Assembly: GCF_042683125.1 (NCBI RefSeq)
Contig: NZ_JBHUIY010000003.1
Span: 1 to 64,000, forward strand
Reading direction: 5' to 3'
DNA length: 64,000 bases
Origin: Phaeospirillum tilakii
Lineage (GTDB): Bacteria; Pseudomonadota; Alphaproteobacteria; Rhodospirillales; Magnetospirillaceae
Part shown: positions 16,332 to 24,338 of the stretch, one piece after another
Layout of the letters: every line of letters starts with the position of its first letter
Numbering within the stretch: position 1 is the first letter of the stretch
The notes under the pieces: model-generated
Databases searched by the model: none
Seen by the model: the letters and a program-made list of their open reading frames with translations, nothing else
Told to the model about the DNA's origin: nothing
Program-made: the position numbers and the translations under genes

Positions 16332-18237
16332 CGACGTTCCCTTCCGCGCGATTTGACCGGCTGGTCAGGGCGTGACGCAGCATCCCGGCGATGATCCGGG
16401 GCCCGCCCTGGGTCAGCACCGATTCGGGATGAAACTGCATCGAGGCGAAGCCCGGACCGCGCAGGGCATGCACCTCCCCGCTGCCGGGGTCGCGACTGAC
16501 ATCCACCACGCCGAACGCGTCCCCCTCCAGGAAGTCCCGGCGGCTGCGGGCGGAGAAGGTGTTGTAGAAGCCGACGCTTTCCCGGGAGCCGAACAGATCG
16601 ATCTCCTTCTGGACGCCCTGGTTGGGCACGGCGCGGCGCTCAAGGTCGAGCCCCAGGCGCAGGCTGAGCACCTGATGGCTGAGGCAAACCGCCAGAAACG
16701 GGCGGCGCTCCGCCAGCAGCGAGCGGATCGTCGCGTGCAGAAAGCCGATCTTCGGTTGCCCGACATCGGCGGGATCGCCCGGTCCCGGCCCCATGATCAC
16801 CAGATCATGGCCGGCGAAGGAGATCGGCTCGCGAAAGCCGCGAACCTCGACCCGCAGCCCCAGCGCCTGCAACTGGTGGGCAAACATCATCGTGAAGGAA
16901 TCCTCGGCATCGACGATCACGGCCGAGCGGCCGTGCAGGTCGCGCTCGATCTGCCGGCGTTCGTCGGGACCGCTCAGCCAGAAGCCGGAAATCGGCTCGT
17001 TGCGGCTGGCCAGGGCGGACAGGACCTGGGGATGCGAGGAAAAGCGCCCGCCGCCCTGGCGCCGCAAGGCGGTGACCAACCCCATCGCCTTGGCCCGGGT
17101 TTCGGCGGCTTCGCCGAGCGGATCGGAATCGCGCACGATGGTCGATCCCACCGCGATCCGCATCTGTCCGTCGGCGCTGATCTCGGCGGTGCGGATCAGG
17201 ATCACCGAATCAAGCGACCGTCCGCCCGAGCGGTCGCGTCCGATCAGCGCCGCCACCCCGCTGTAATAGGCCCGGCCCTGCGGCTCGTGGCGGCGGATCA
17301 CCCGGCAGGCGCTTTCGATCGGGCTGCCGGTGACGGTGGGCGCGAACATCGTTTCGCGCAGGATCTCGCGCACGTCCCGGTCGGTCATCCCTTCGATGAA
17401 GTACTCGGTATGGGCCAGATGGGCCATTTCCTTGAGATGGGGGCCGAGAACCCGGCCGCCATCGTCGCAAAGGCGGGACATCATTTTGAGCTCTTCATCG
17501 ACGACCATATAAAGTTCGTTCGATTCCTTCTGATTGTTGAGGAAGTCGATCACCTCGTTCAGATCGGGGCCGGAGGGGGGATAGCGATAGGTCCCGCTGA
17601 TCGGGTTCATCACCGCCAGATTGTCGCGCACGCTGATATGCCGCTCCGGGGAGGCCCCGACGAAGGTCCGCGTGCCGGTATGGATCAGAAAGGTCCAATA
17701 GGCGCCCTTTTCGGCCTGAAGCAGGCAGCGGAAGAACGACAGCGGGCTTGAGAGGGAATAATGATCGATTTCGGCGATGAAAGTGCGCTTGATGACGAAA
17801 TTCGAGCCTTCGCCCGCCCCGATCTCCTCCGCGATCACCTTCGTGACGATCGCGGCATAGGTCTCGTCGTCAAGATCGAACTCCCCGCCGGTGATCCTGA
17901 TCTTTTCGTTGGGCAGCAGCGCCAGGACACGGTCGAGCCCGACCTCGCCCTGCTCGGTGACCTCGAGCGCCAGCAGGGGCGCGCCATCATCGACCGCCTC
18001 GAACCCGCGCTCGACGATCTGCCGGAAGGGGATCAGGACCAGCAGTTCATGCCCGCCCGCCCCGGCCGGCGCTGTTTCCGGCACCGGCAGGGCGTCGAGC
18101 CCGGACGGCTCGATCATCCCGCCGACGATCACATCGACCATCCCGCCCGAATTGCCCTCGGCCCGGTGCAGCAGGGCAAAGGGCGGAGGATTGGGGGAGA
18201 GAACCCGCCGCAGCAGGGCTTCGGCCGCGCCGTTCAT
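16309..18237 (-). CDS. phzE: 2-amino-2-deoxyisochorismate synthase PhzE
   Basis: Converts chorismate plus glutamine to 2-amino-2-deoxyisochorismate, the first committed phenazine step. The 642-residue protein is the fused form: an anthranilate-synthase-like chorismate domain (about 1-400; FAPTVTGSPIESACRVI, YYSGVAALIG) and a glutamine amidotransferase domain (about 435-625; GPGPGDP at 483-489, catalytic Cys518 in AVCLSHQ, His603 and Glu605 in QFHPESV). The start overlaps the phzD stop as TGATG, and the 3' end overlaps phzF. A TrpE-TrpG fusion is the main alternative; placement between phzD and phzF rules for PhzE. Confidence 0.95.
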   Translation of the reverse strand: MNGAAEALLRRVLSPNPPPFALLHRAEGNSGGMVDVIVGGMIEPSGLDALPVPETAPAGAGGHELLVLIPFRQIVERGFEAVDDGAPLLALEVTEQGEVGLDRVLALLPNEKIRITGGEFDLDDETYAAIVTKVIAEEIGAGEGSNFVIKRTFIAEIDHYSLSSPLSFFRCLLQAEKGAYWTFLIHTGTRTFVGASPERHISVRDNLAVMNPISGTYRYPPSGPDLNEVIDFLNNQKESNELYMVVDEELKMMSRLCDDGGRVLGPHLKEMAHLAHTEYFIEGMTDRDVREILRETMFAPTVTGSPIESACRVIRRHEPQGRAYYSGVAALIGRDRSGGRSLDSVILIRTAEISADGQMRIAVGSTIVRDSDPLGEAAETRAKAMGLVTALRRQGGGRFSSHPQVLSALASRNEPISGFWLSGPDERRQIERDLHGRSAVIVDAEDSFTMMFAHQLQALGLRVEVRGFREPISFAGHDLVIMGPGPGDPADVGQPKIGFLHATIRSLLAERRPFLAVCLSHQVLSLRLGLDLERRAVPNQGVQKEIDLFGSRESVGFYNTFSARSRRDFLEGDAFGVVDVSRDPGSGEVHALRGPGFASMQFHPESVLTQGGPRIIAGMLRHALTSRSNRAEGNVDAQIYTD

Positions 18238-18857
18238 CACTGCACCTCGTCGGTGGTGAGCAGCATGGCGCAACTCCTGGCCGCGTATTCGAGCGCCATC
18301 CAATGGTCGCGGCGGCTGAAATCGGCGATGGAATCCGCCACCAGGAACGGCTTGATATCGTTCGAATAGGCATCGACGGTCGAGATCAGCACCCCGATAT
18401 GGGCATAGACCCCGCACAGGATGAGCTGGTCGCGGCCGCTCGCGCGCATCCGCGCCAGCAGATCGGAATTGAAGAAGGCGCTGTAGCGCCATTTGGTCAG
18501 CAACCAGTCGGACGGCCCCGGCCGCAGCTCGTCGACGATCTCACGATCCTCGGCGCTGGCCTGCATCCCCGGCCCCCAGAAATCCTGCAACAGCCCGCGC
18601 TGTTGACTGGTCATGCTGCCGGGCTGGGCGGTATAGGCGATCTGGACGCCGCGACGGACGCAAGCCTGCCGCAAGCGGGCGGCATTGGCGATCAGCGCGG
18701 CCCGCAGGCTGTCCGGCAGCGGCCGCAGGAAGTACTTCTGCATATCATGGACAAGCAGAACGGAACGCTCCGGGTCCGGAACCCATTTGACCCGATTGGC
18801 CGGTAATTCATCGTATCTGGGCAGCGCATACGCTTCGATCGATGGGATGGCATTCAT
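18237..18857 (-). CDS. phzD: Phenazine biosynthesis isochorismatase PhzD
   Basis: Hydrolyses the vinyl ether of 2-amino-2-deoxyisochorismate to give DHHA. The 206-residue isochorismatase-fold protein carries Asp38 (LLVHDMQKYF) and Lys122 (LLTKWRYSAF), the same numbers as the catalytic pair of P. aeruginosa PhzD, and the segment LCGVYAHIGVLISTVDAYS. GGAG lies 9 bp before the ATG, in a context (CGGAGACC) identical to the internal start site of the phzA-phzB fusion. A 253-bp leader with hairpins separates it from that gene, where pseudomonads carry phzC. Confidence 0.96.
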   Translation of the reverse strand: MNAIPSIEAYALPRYDELPANRVKWVPDPERSVLLVHDMQKYFLRPLPDSLRAALIANAARLRQACVRRGVQIAYTAQPGSMTSQQRGLLQDFWGPGMQASAEDREIVDELRPGPSDWLLTKWRYSAFFNSDLLARMRASGRDQLILCGVYAHIGVLISTVDAYSNDIKPFLVADSIADFSRRDHWMALEYAARSCAMLLTTDEVQ

Positions 18858-19110
18858 GACATCGGTCTCCGGTCAATGGATTGAACGAGAAAACCTCCCT
18901 CGAGAGACAAGACAGGACACCGCCGACGGGACGGGTGATGGCGATGACCTCCCGCCGATCTCCGTCGTCTCGTCCTGTCAGACCGCCCGGCCCGTGACCT
19001 GACCGGTGGGGTCAGGTCCGGCCGGGACGGGGACGCCGCGCGGGCGGGCCGGCCGCCGAACGGATCAGGTCAAAAGGCGGCCGGGACACACCCTGCCGGT
19101 TCGTTTCGGA
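18858..19110 (-). other. Spacer between phzA-phzB and phzD with hairpins; phzC absent
   Basis: No coding capacity was recognised in these 253 bp. A perfect 9-bp hairpin, GACCTGACC/GGTCAGGTC with loop GGTGG, lies at 18996-19018, and a second dyad GACAGGAC/GTCCTGTC pairs sequence near 18911 with sequence near 18972. In pseudomonad phz operons the DAHP synthase gene phzC sits exactly here. The hairpins could attenuate, process or protect the operon transcript, or be a scar of a lost gene; nothing decides between these. Confidence 0.5.
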
Positions 19111-20121
19111 TCAGGTGGGGATGCCCTCGCGCCGGATGACCGGCACCGGGATGCCGAGCGCGCGCAATTGCTGGCAAACGTTCATGAATTCCCGATTGCG
19201 CACGATCTTGCCGTTATCGAGTTCGAATGAATGCAGGAAATGATTTTCGTAATAGCCCTCGGGATAGCCGGGAAAAATGATTTTCCCATGACCATCGCAT
19301 TCAACCCAAAAATGGTTCGGGTTGTCCGTCTCGAATATTTTAATGTTGTACCATTCCCAGTCGGGGAAGCATTTCAGGGACCATACGGCATGTTCCGCCA
19401 GCTTGGCTTTCCCCTGAATGACGATCGGCAGCCCGCTGTCAGTGGTCCACAAGCCGCCACTGCCGTCCTCGACGAACAGTTCATGCCGTTTGAGACGGTC
19501 GCTCCCCTTGGTGTTCATGTAGGTCTCGACCGTGACCCGATTGATTTTTCTGAGGGCCTCGGCCTCCGGATCGTTCCAGGTTTTCTTTTCATAGCTCATC
19601 GTGAGGTCTCCGCTGCGTGAAGGAACCGTTGCCAAAACCGGAGAGAACGGACGATTGATCAGAGGAAAAGAGAGGCCGATCGACCTGATTTTCTGACAGA
19701 TATCGGGAAATTCCCGAACGAGCCTGATTTTGCCAAAATCCATTTCAAACGAATGAATGTAATGAATGTCGCAATAATGTTCGGAATAGCCCGGCATCCT
19801 GGCCATTCCCCGACCATCACTTTCGACCCAGAACTGATTGGGGTCCCGCGTCTCATACAACCTTAAATTGAACCAAGCCCAATCCGGAAAATACGACTCA
19901 AGCCAGGCCGCGAGTTTGGCGAGGTTGTCACGGCCCGCAATGACAAGAGGACGTCCCGTTTCCGTCGTACAATTGATGCAACGGCCATTTTCCGTAAAAT
20001 ATTCGTGGCGGCGCAAACGATCACGCCCCGTGGACTTCATATATCCTTCAATGGTTCTTCGATTGATCGTTCGGCAATCCTGATCAGACCATCGCGTCAT
20101 GGGGGCGTCGTGTCCTCCCAT
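19111..20121 (-). CDS. phzAB: PhzA-PhzB fusion protein (phenazine ring-condensing enzyme)
   Basis: One 336-residue frame contains two tandem copies of the PhzA/B (SnoaL/NTF2-like) fold. Residues 8-159 are PhzA-like and 175-336 PhzB-like (FPDWEWYNIKIFE, NHFWVECDGHGK, ALGIPVPVIRREGIP). PhzA/B joins two aminocyclohexenone units into the phenazine tricycle. The C-half keeps the histidine (LAEHAVWS) and glutamate (NREFMN) known to be catalytic; in the N-half the histidine is Leu (LAKLAAWL), as in Pseudomonas PhzA. Linker residues 162-174 are the former intergenic spacer; it still has GGAGA 7 nt before an in-frame ATG at 19599, so separate PhzB may also be made. Base composition is far lower in G+C than the surroundings. 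Start at 20121 chosen for the GGAGG 4 nt upstream. Confidence 0.9.
   Translation of the reverse strand: MGGHDAPMTRWSDQDCRTINRRTIEGYMKSTGRDRLRRHEYFTENGRCINCTTETGRPLVIAGRDNLAKLAAWLESYFPDWAWFNLRLYETRDPNQFWVESDGRGMARMPGYSEHYCDIHYIHSFEMDFGKIRLVREFPDICQKIRSIGLSFPLINRPFSPVLATVPSRSGDLTMSYEKKTWNDPEAEALRKINRVTVETYMNTKGSDRLKRHELFVEDGSGGLWTTDSGLPIVIQGKAKLAEHAVWSLKCFPDWEWYNIKIFETDNPNHFWVECDGHGKIIFPGYPEGYYENHFLHSFELDNGKIVRNREFMNVCQQLRALGIPVPVIRREGIPT
19599..19611 (-). promoter_or_regulatory. Internal ribosome-binding site and start for the PhzB half
   Basis: On the minus strand GGAGA (19607-19611) sits 7 nt before ATG (19597-19599), which begins MSYEKKTWND, the natural N-terminus of a PhzB. The site lies inside the fused frame, so ribosomes could both read through and re-initiate. 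The flanking CGGAGACC matches the phzD start region. This is the vestige, or still-working form, of the separate phzB start. Confidence 0.6.
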
Positions 20122-20455
20122 CGATCCTCCCTGCCACACCATGCCTCGATGGAGGCCTTATTCCCCGGCGGTTCCGGACAGGGCAGTCTCGATGGATCAT
20201 CCCGGCACCGGACCCAACACCACTATAGATACCTTTTCTCCGACATGATTGCACGCGGAAAAGCATCTTATGCGAGTCATTGCTCGCATAGATGTTAATA
20301 TGAGCATTCACGATTTCTTAACGTTGCCGCGACCGGGCGTTGCCGATAGTTCGGACATCTCGGTCCGCCGCCCAGATCCGGGACGACCGCCGCCAGACCT
20401 CGATCACCAGATGAGGGGGGGACGGGACACGGGGCGGCACCCCCGCCGGCCGGCG
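20122..20455. promoter_or_regulatory. Upstream region of the phz operon: inverted repeat and candidate promoter
   Basis: This 334-bp gap separates the phz start from the end of the FemAB-like gene. The right half is unusually A/T-rich. A perfect 8-bp inverted repeat TATGCGAG-N6-CTCGCATA occupies 20269-20290 and continues outwards with CATC/GATG when one base is bulged. On the minus strand a good -10, TATAGT, lies at 20222-20227; no good -35 is seen 16-18 bp upstream. The dyad centre is about 65 bp before the inferred transcription start, a class I activator position. The factor is unknown; no luxI/luxR gene is in the window. Confidence 0.55.
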
Positions 20456-21376
20456 TCAGAGGGCGATGAATTCCCCGGCGAGACAATATTCGGCGCCGTT
20501 CATGCCGCGCTTGAAGGCGGCGACGCCGGGAGTCAGCCGGTCGTCGATGCCGCCGAGATCGAGCGCGGTGACGCCACGCCCGGCCAGTTCGCCCACCGCC
20601 CGCCACAGCAGGAAATTGGTGGCCTTGGTCTTGCGCCCGGCCTCGCCGCTCCAGCCGATCAGGTAGGTGGCGCAGGTGCCATGACGGGCCAACAGAATCC
20701 CGGCCACCGCCTCGTCCCCGGCGCGGGCGCGCAGCACCAGCAGATCGTCGGGACGATCGGCGTGGGCGGCCAGCGCCTCGATCTGCTCGGGCGGGGTGGC
20801 GGCGAAGCCACGCTCGGCCAGCAGGGCGCGGTAATTGTCGAGCAGCCAGGGCAGCAGATCCGGTCCGGCTTCGAGGGTCAACCCGGCGCGTTCGGCGGCG
20901 TTCAGCATGTTGCGCCATTTGCCGTCGAGCCGCTTGCGCAGGGTCTCGGCCGGCTCGGTCAGGTCGAGCCAGGCCGAGCGCCACGGGTCGGCGGCGCGGC
21001 GGCGGGCCAGCGGCAGGGCGGTGCCGGCCGGCAGTTCCGGCGCCAGCGCCAAAGCGGCGCCGCGCCACAGCCGCCAGCGGCGGCGGACCAAGGCGACGGC
21101 GGCAAGGCGCAAGGCGGGATCCTCGGCCCCGGCCAGCCACACCGGGCCGCGATTGAGCCGGGCGAGGCGGACCGGGCCGAGCCGCTTTTCCAGCACCTGG
21201 GCCAGCGCGACCGGGTGTCCGTCGCGGGCGATCACGGCGCGGCGGGGAGTCCAGCCGGCGGCGCGCTTGACCTCACCCCAGGCCCAGCCCTGGACCAGGG
21301 TCGAGCGCGGGGCGGTGGCGAACAGATCTTCCCAGGCGGCGCGGTCGAGCCGGTCCCAGGCCAGGGTCAGCCCCAT
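20456..21376 (-). CDS. FemAB/GNAT-like acyltransferase of a surface-glycan cluster
   Basis: A 306-residue protein with the double GNAT-like arrangement of FemAB/CelD-type transferases: an N-terminal half with LVQGWAWGEVKRAAGW and a C-terminal half with AVAGILLARHGTCATYLIGWS, ATNFLLWRAVGELAGRG and TPGVAAFKRGMNG. Such proteins transfer acyl or aminoacyl groups during polysaccharide or envelope assembly. The start MGLTLAWD overlaps the end of the DegT-like gene by 10 bp. It is the last gene of the minus-strand glycan run. The substrate cannot be deduced. Confidence 0.75.
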   Translation of the reverse strand: MGLTLAWDRLDRAAWEDLFATAPRSTLVQGWAWGEVKRAAGWTPRRAVIARDGHPVALAQVLEKRLGPVRLARLNRGPVWLAGAEDPALRLAAVALVRRRWRLWRGAALALAPELPAGTALPLARRRAADPWRSAWLDLTEPAETLRKRLDGKWRNMLNAAERAGLTLEAGPDLLPWLLDNYRALLAERGFAATPPEQIEALAAHADRPDDLLVLRARAGDEAVAGILLARHGTCATYLIGWSGEAGRKTKATNFLLWRAVGELAGRGVTALDLGGIDDRLTPGVAAFKRGMNGAEYCLAGEFIAL

Positions 21377-22485
21377 CGCAGCGCCTGACGGTAGGTCGCG
21401 GCGGTTTCGTCGGGATCGAGCGCGCCATGCACCGGCAGCAGCAGCACGGTATTGCGCAGCAGCACCGCGCCCCGGCTGTGGATCGGATCGGCCACCACCC
21501 GGGGCGGCAGATCGGGCCAGCTCTCGACCGGCAGGCGGGCGCGGCGCAGCGCGTCGTAATGCTTGGCCGCCGCCTGGGGCGAGGCGGCGCGCAAGGCGAG
21601 GCGGTAGGGGGCGGCGCTCATTCCCGGGAACAGCGGCTTGAGGTCGGGCAGGCGGGCCAGCGCCTTCAGCAGCGCCTCGGCATTGTCGCGGCGGCGGCGG
21701 GCCTCGGCGGCGACGTCGGCGGCGCCGAGCAGACGGCGGGCGAGGTCGGACGGCGCCACCGGCTCGGCCGGCTCGGCCGGGGCGGGGTCGCTGTCGAAGC
21801 GGGGCTGGCCGCGCTGGGGCAGCACCAGCCGCAGCAGATCGGGGGCGTTGGCCTGGAACTGGCGGCGATTGAGCCAGTCGCGGTCGTCGGGGGCCATCGG
21901 CGGCTGGCCGAGGGCGCGGTCGAACGGCGCCGCCCAGGCGGTTGCGCCGGGGGCGAAGCTGACCACCGCTCCTTCCGGCAGCGGCAGCAGCTTGTGCGGG
22001 CTGTAGCAGGTGACGTCGCTGCCGTCGGCGATGCCGGGGATCGGCGCCAGCACATGGGCGGCGTCCTCGACCAGCAGGCAGCCATGGCGGGCACGCAGCC
22101 GCCGCGCCGGTTCGAGATCGACCGGCTGGCCGAAGGTGTGGACCACGATCAGGATGTCGAACCCGCCCATCGCCTCGGCCGCCGCCCAGTCGATCGTGCC
22201 GTCGCGTCCCGACACCGGCAGATAGGTCAGCCCGGCCCCGGTGCGGCGCAGCGGTTCCAGCGCCTGCGAGCAGATCCAGGCCGGCAGGCCGACCCGGGGG
22301 GGCGTGCCGGTGCGCTCGGCCACGGCGCGGGCCAGCGCGGCGAGGCCGTGGGCGGTGCGGTCGATCAGGCGGGCCTCGTCGCCGGGGCGGCGCCACGGCC
22401 GGATCAGCGAGGAATCGGTGAAGGCGGGGAGACGGGCACGCTCGAGCATCGCCCGGTCGGGCAGCGGGGCCTGGGTGATGATCAT
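21367..22485 (-). CDS. DegT/DnrJ/EryC1-like PLP-dependent protein
   Basis: A 372-residue protein resembling sugar aminotransferases of the DegT family: IDWAAAEAMGGFDILIVVHTFG, the aspartate motif LLVEDAAHVL and the lysine motif CYSPHKLLPLPEG. Identity to well-known members seems low and some conserved segments are weak, so whether it makes an amino sugar is uncertain. The ATG at 22485 was chosen because AAGGA lies 8 nt upstream and the start overlaps the preceding asnB stop as ATGA; a TTG two codons upstream is possible. Neighbours are AsnB-like and FemAB-like genes. Confidence 0.72.
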   Translation of the reverse strand: MIITQAPLPDRAMLERARLPAFTDSSLIRPWRRPGDEARLIDRTAHGLAALARAVAERTGTPPRVGLPAWICSQALEPLRRTGAGLTYLPVSGRDGTIDWAAAEAMGGFDILIVVHTFGQPVDLEPARRLRARHGCLLVEDAAHVLAPIPGIADGSDVTCYSPHKLLPLPEGAVVSFAPGATAWAAPFDRALGQPPMAPDDRDWLNRRQFQANAPDLLRLVLPQRGQPRFDSDPAPAEPAEPVAPSDLARRLLGAADVAAEARRRRDNAEALLKALARLPDLKPLFPGMSAAPYRLALRAASPQAAAKHYDALRRARLPVESWPDLPPRVVADPIHSRGAVLLRNTVLLLPVHGALDPDETAATYRQALRWG

Positions 22486-24338
22486 CGGCAAAGTCCTTCA
22501 TGCCAGCAATCGAGAACCAGCAGCGCCCACACCGGCAGCGACAGATCGCGCCGGCCGGCGCGGTGTTCGGCCAGCAGCGGCGCCACCCCGGCCCAGTCGA
22601 GGCCGAGCCGGGCCATCCGCTCCGGCACCAGCCGCTCGGCCACCAGCGGCGCCAGTTCCTGGCGCAGCCAGCGGGCCATCGGCGGGTTGAAGCCGCGCTT
22701 GGGGCGGTCGATCAGCGCCGCCGGCAGCAGGCGCCGCCCGGCGGCGCGCAGCAGGGTCTTGGGGCCGGCGGCGAAACGGGTGGCAGCGGACAGGTCGCCC
22801 ACCGCCTCGATCAGGCGGTGATCGAGCAGCGGCAGCCGCAGTTCCAGCGCATGCATCATGCTCATCGCGTCGCCATAGGCCAGCAGATTGCCGGGCAGGA
22901 ACGACAGCAGATCGGTTTCCTGCATCGCGTCGAGGGCATGGCGGTGGCCGGTGGCGCGCAGCAGGTCGGCGATCGGCCGGGGCGGCAGCGCCCCGCCGAG
23001 CAGGGCCTGGCGCTGCGCCGGGGTGAAATATTCGACCCAGCCGGCATACATCTCGGCGGTGTCCTGGCCGGCCCCGGCGACGAATTCGCGCAGCCGGCGC
23101 AGGGTGTGGCGGCCGGACTGGCTTTCCGGCAGCAAGGCGACCGCCGGCTCGATCAGCCCCCGGCGCAGGAAGCGGGGGATCCGCCGCCAGCGCGCCGCCC
23201 ACAGCCCGCCGCGATAGCGCGGATAGCCGGCGAACAATTCGTCGCCGCCATCGCCGACCAACGCCACGGTGACATGCTGGCGGGCGAGGCGGGACAGCTC
23301 GCCGATCAGCAGCGCGGTCGGGTTGCCGAACGGCTCGCCGAACGCCGCCACCATCCGCTCGAGCCCGCCGGCGAGGTCGGCCGAGGCCGGCAGTTCGGTG
23401 TGGACGGTTTCCAGCTCGGTGGCGACGGCGCGGGCCTCGGCCCGCTCGTCATAGGCCGGCTCGGTGAAGGTCATGGTGAAGCTGGCGACCCGGCCGCGCC
23501 CCTGGGCCTCGGTCATCAGCGCCGCCACCACCGCCGAATCGACCCCGCCCGACAGGAAGCAGCCGACCGGCACGTCGGCGACGAGGCAGGAGCGCACCGC
23601 CGCGCGCAGCCGGGGCATCAGCTCCTCGACCGCCGCGTCGGTGGACAGACGCCGGCCGCCGCCGAAGCGCGGCGCCCACCAGCGGCCGATCTCGGCGCTG
23701 CGCTGGCGCGGGTTCCAGCGCAGCCAGTGGCCGGGCGGCAGCTTGCGGATGCCGGCATGGATGGTGCGCGGCGCCGGGACGTAGAGGCAGGCGAGGAAGT
23801 CCGACAGCGCGACCGGGTCGAGGGCGAGATCGACCCCGAGCACGGTGGCGAGGGCGCGGATCTCGGAGGCGAAGGCCAGCCCGCCACCCGGCAGCGGCGC
23901 CCACACCAGCGGCTTGATGCCGACCCGGTCGCGCGCCAGCAGGATCTCGCCGCTGTCGCGGTCGAGCAGGGCGAAGGCGAACATCCCGACCAGCTTGTCG
24001 AGCGCCGCCACCCCCTGCTCGGCCAGCAGGGTCAGCAGCACCTCGGTATCGGAACCGCCGCGAAAGGCGTGGCCGCGCCGGGCGAGGTCGGCGCGCAGCT
24101 CGGCGTGATTGTAGATCTCGCCGTTGAAGACGATCGCCCAGCGGCCGCAGGGCGACAGCATCGGCTGGCGGCCGGCATCGGTCAGCTCGATCACGGCCAA
24201 GCGGGTATGGGCGAGGCCGACCCCGGTGCGGTCGCACAGGAACCGCCCCTGGCCGTCGGGGCCGCGATGGCGCAGCAGGCCGCGCATGCGGTCGAGGGTT
24301 TCCGGGGTGGCCCCGGTCAGTCCGGCTATCCCGCACAT
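22482..24338 (-). CDS. Asparagine synthetase B-type amidotransferase (first copy)
   Basis: A 618-residue class II glutamine amidotransferase plus ATP-pyrophosphatase. The N-terminal nucleophile Cys2 is in MCGIAGLTG, with RHRGPDG and VFNGEIYN of the glutaminase domain; the synthetase domain has the PP-loop LSGGVDSAVVAAL and GDGGDELFAGYPRY. In glycan clusters such proteins are thought to amidate uronic acids or modify sugars rather than make free asparagine. Start chosen at the obligatory MCG; 13 bp overlap with the GT2 gene. A second, distinct copy lies at 25379-27274, which argues against a simple asparagine role for both. Confidence 0.92.
   Translation of the reverse strand: MCGIAGLTGATPETLDRMRGLLRHRGPDGQGRFLCDRTGVGLAHTRLAVIELTDAGRQPMLSPCGRWAIVFNGEIYNHAELRADLARRGHAFRGGSDTEVLLTLLAEQGVAALDKLVGMFAFALLDRDSGEILLARDRVGIKPLVWAPLPGGGLAFASEIRALATVLGVDLALDPVALSDFLACLYVPAPRTIHAGIRKLPPGHWLRWNPRQRSAEIGRWWAPRFGGGRRLSTDAAVEELMPRLRAAVRSCLVADVPVGCFLSGGVDSAVVAALMTEAQGRGRVASFTMTFTEPAYDERAEARAVATELETVHTELPASADLAGGLERMVAAFGEPFGNPTALLIGELSRLARQHVTVALVGDGGDELFAGYPRYRGGLWAARWRRIPRFLRRGLIEPAVALLPESQSGRHTLRRLREFVAGAGQDTAEMYAGWVEYFTPAQRQALLGGALPPRPIADLLRATGHRHALDAMQETDLLSFLPGNLLAYGDAMSMMHALELRLPLLDHRLIEAVGDLSAATRFAAGPKTLLRAAGRRLLPAALIDRPKRGFNPPMARWLRQELAPLVAERLVPERMARLGLDWAGVAPLLAEHRAGRRDLSLPVWALLVLDCWHEGLCR

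Noticed and set aside
20269..20290. A LuxR-type lux box for the phz promoter
   Set aside because: The dyad lacks the CTG-N10-CAG pattern and no luxR or luxI gene is in the window; kept only as an inverted repeat of unknown binder.
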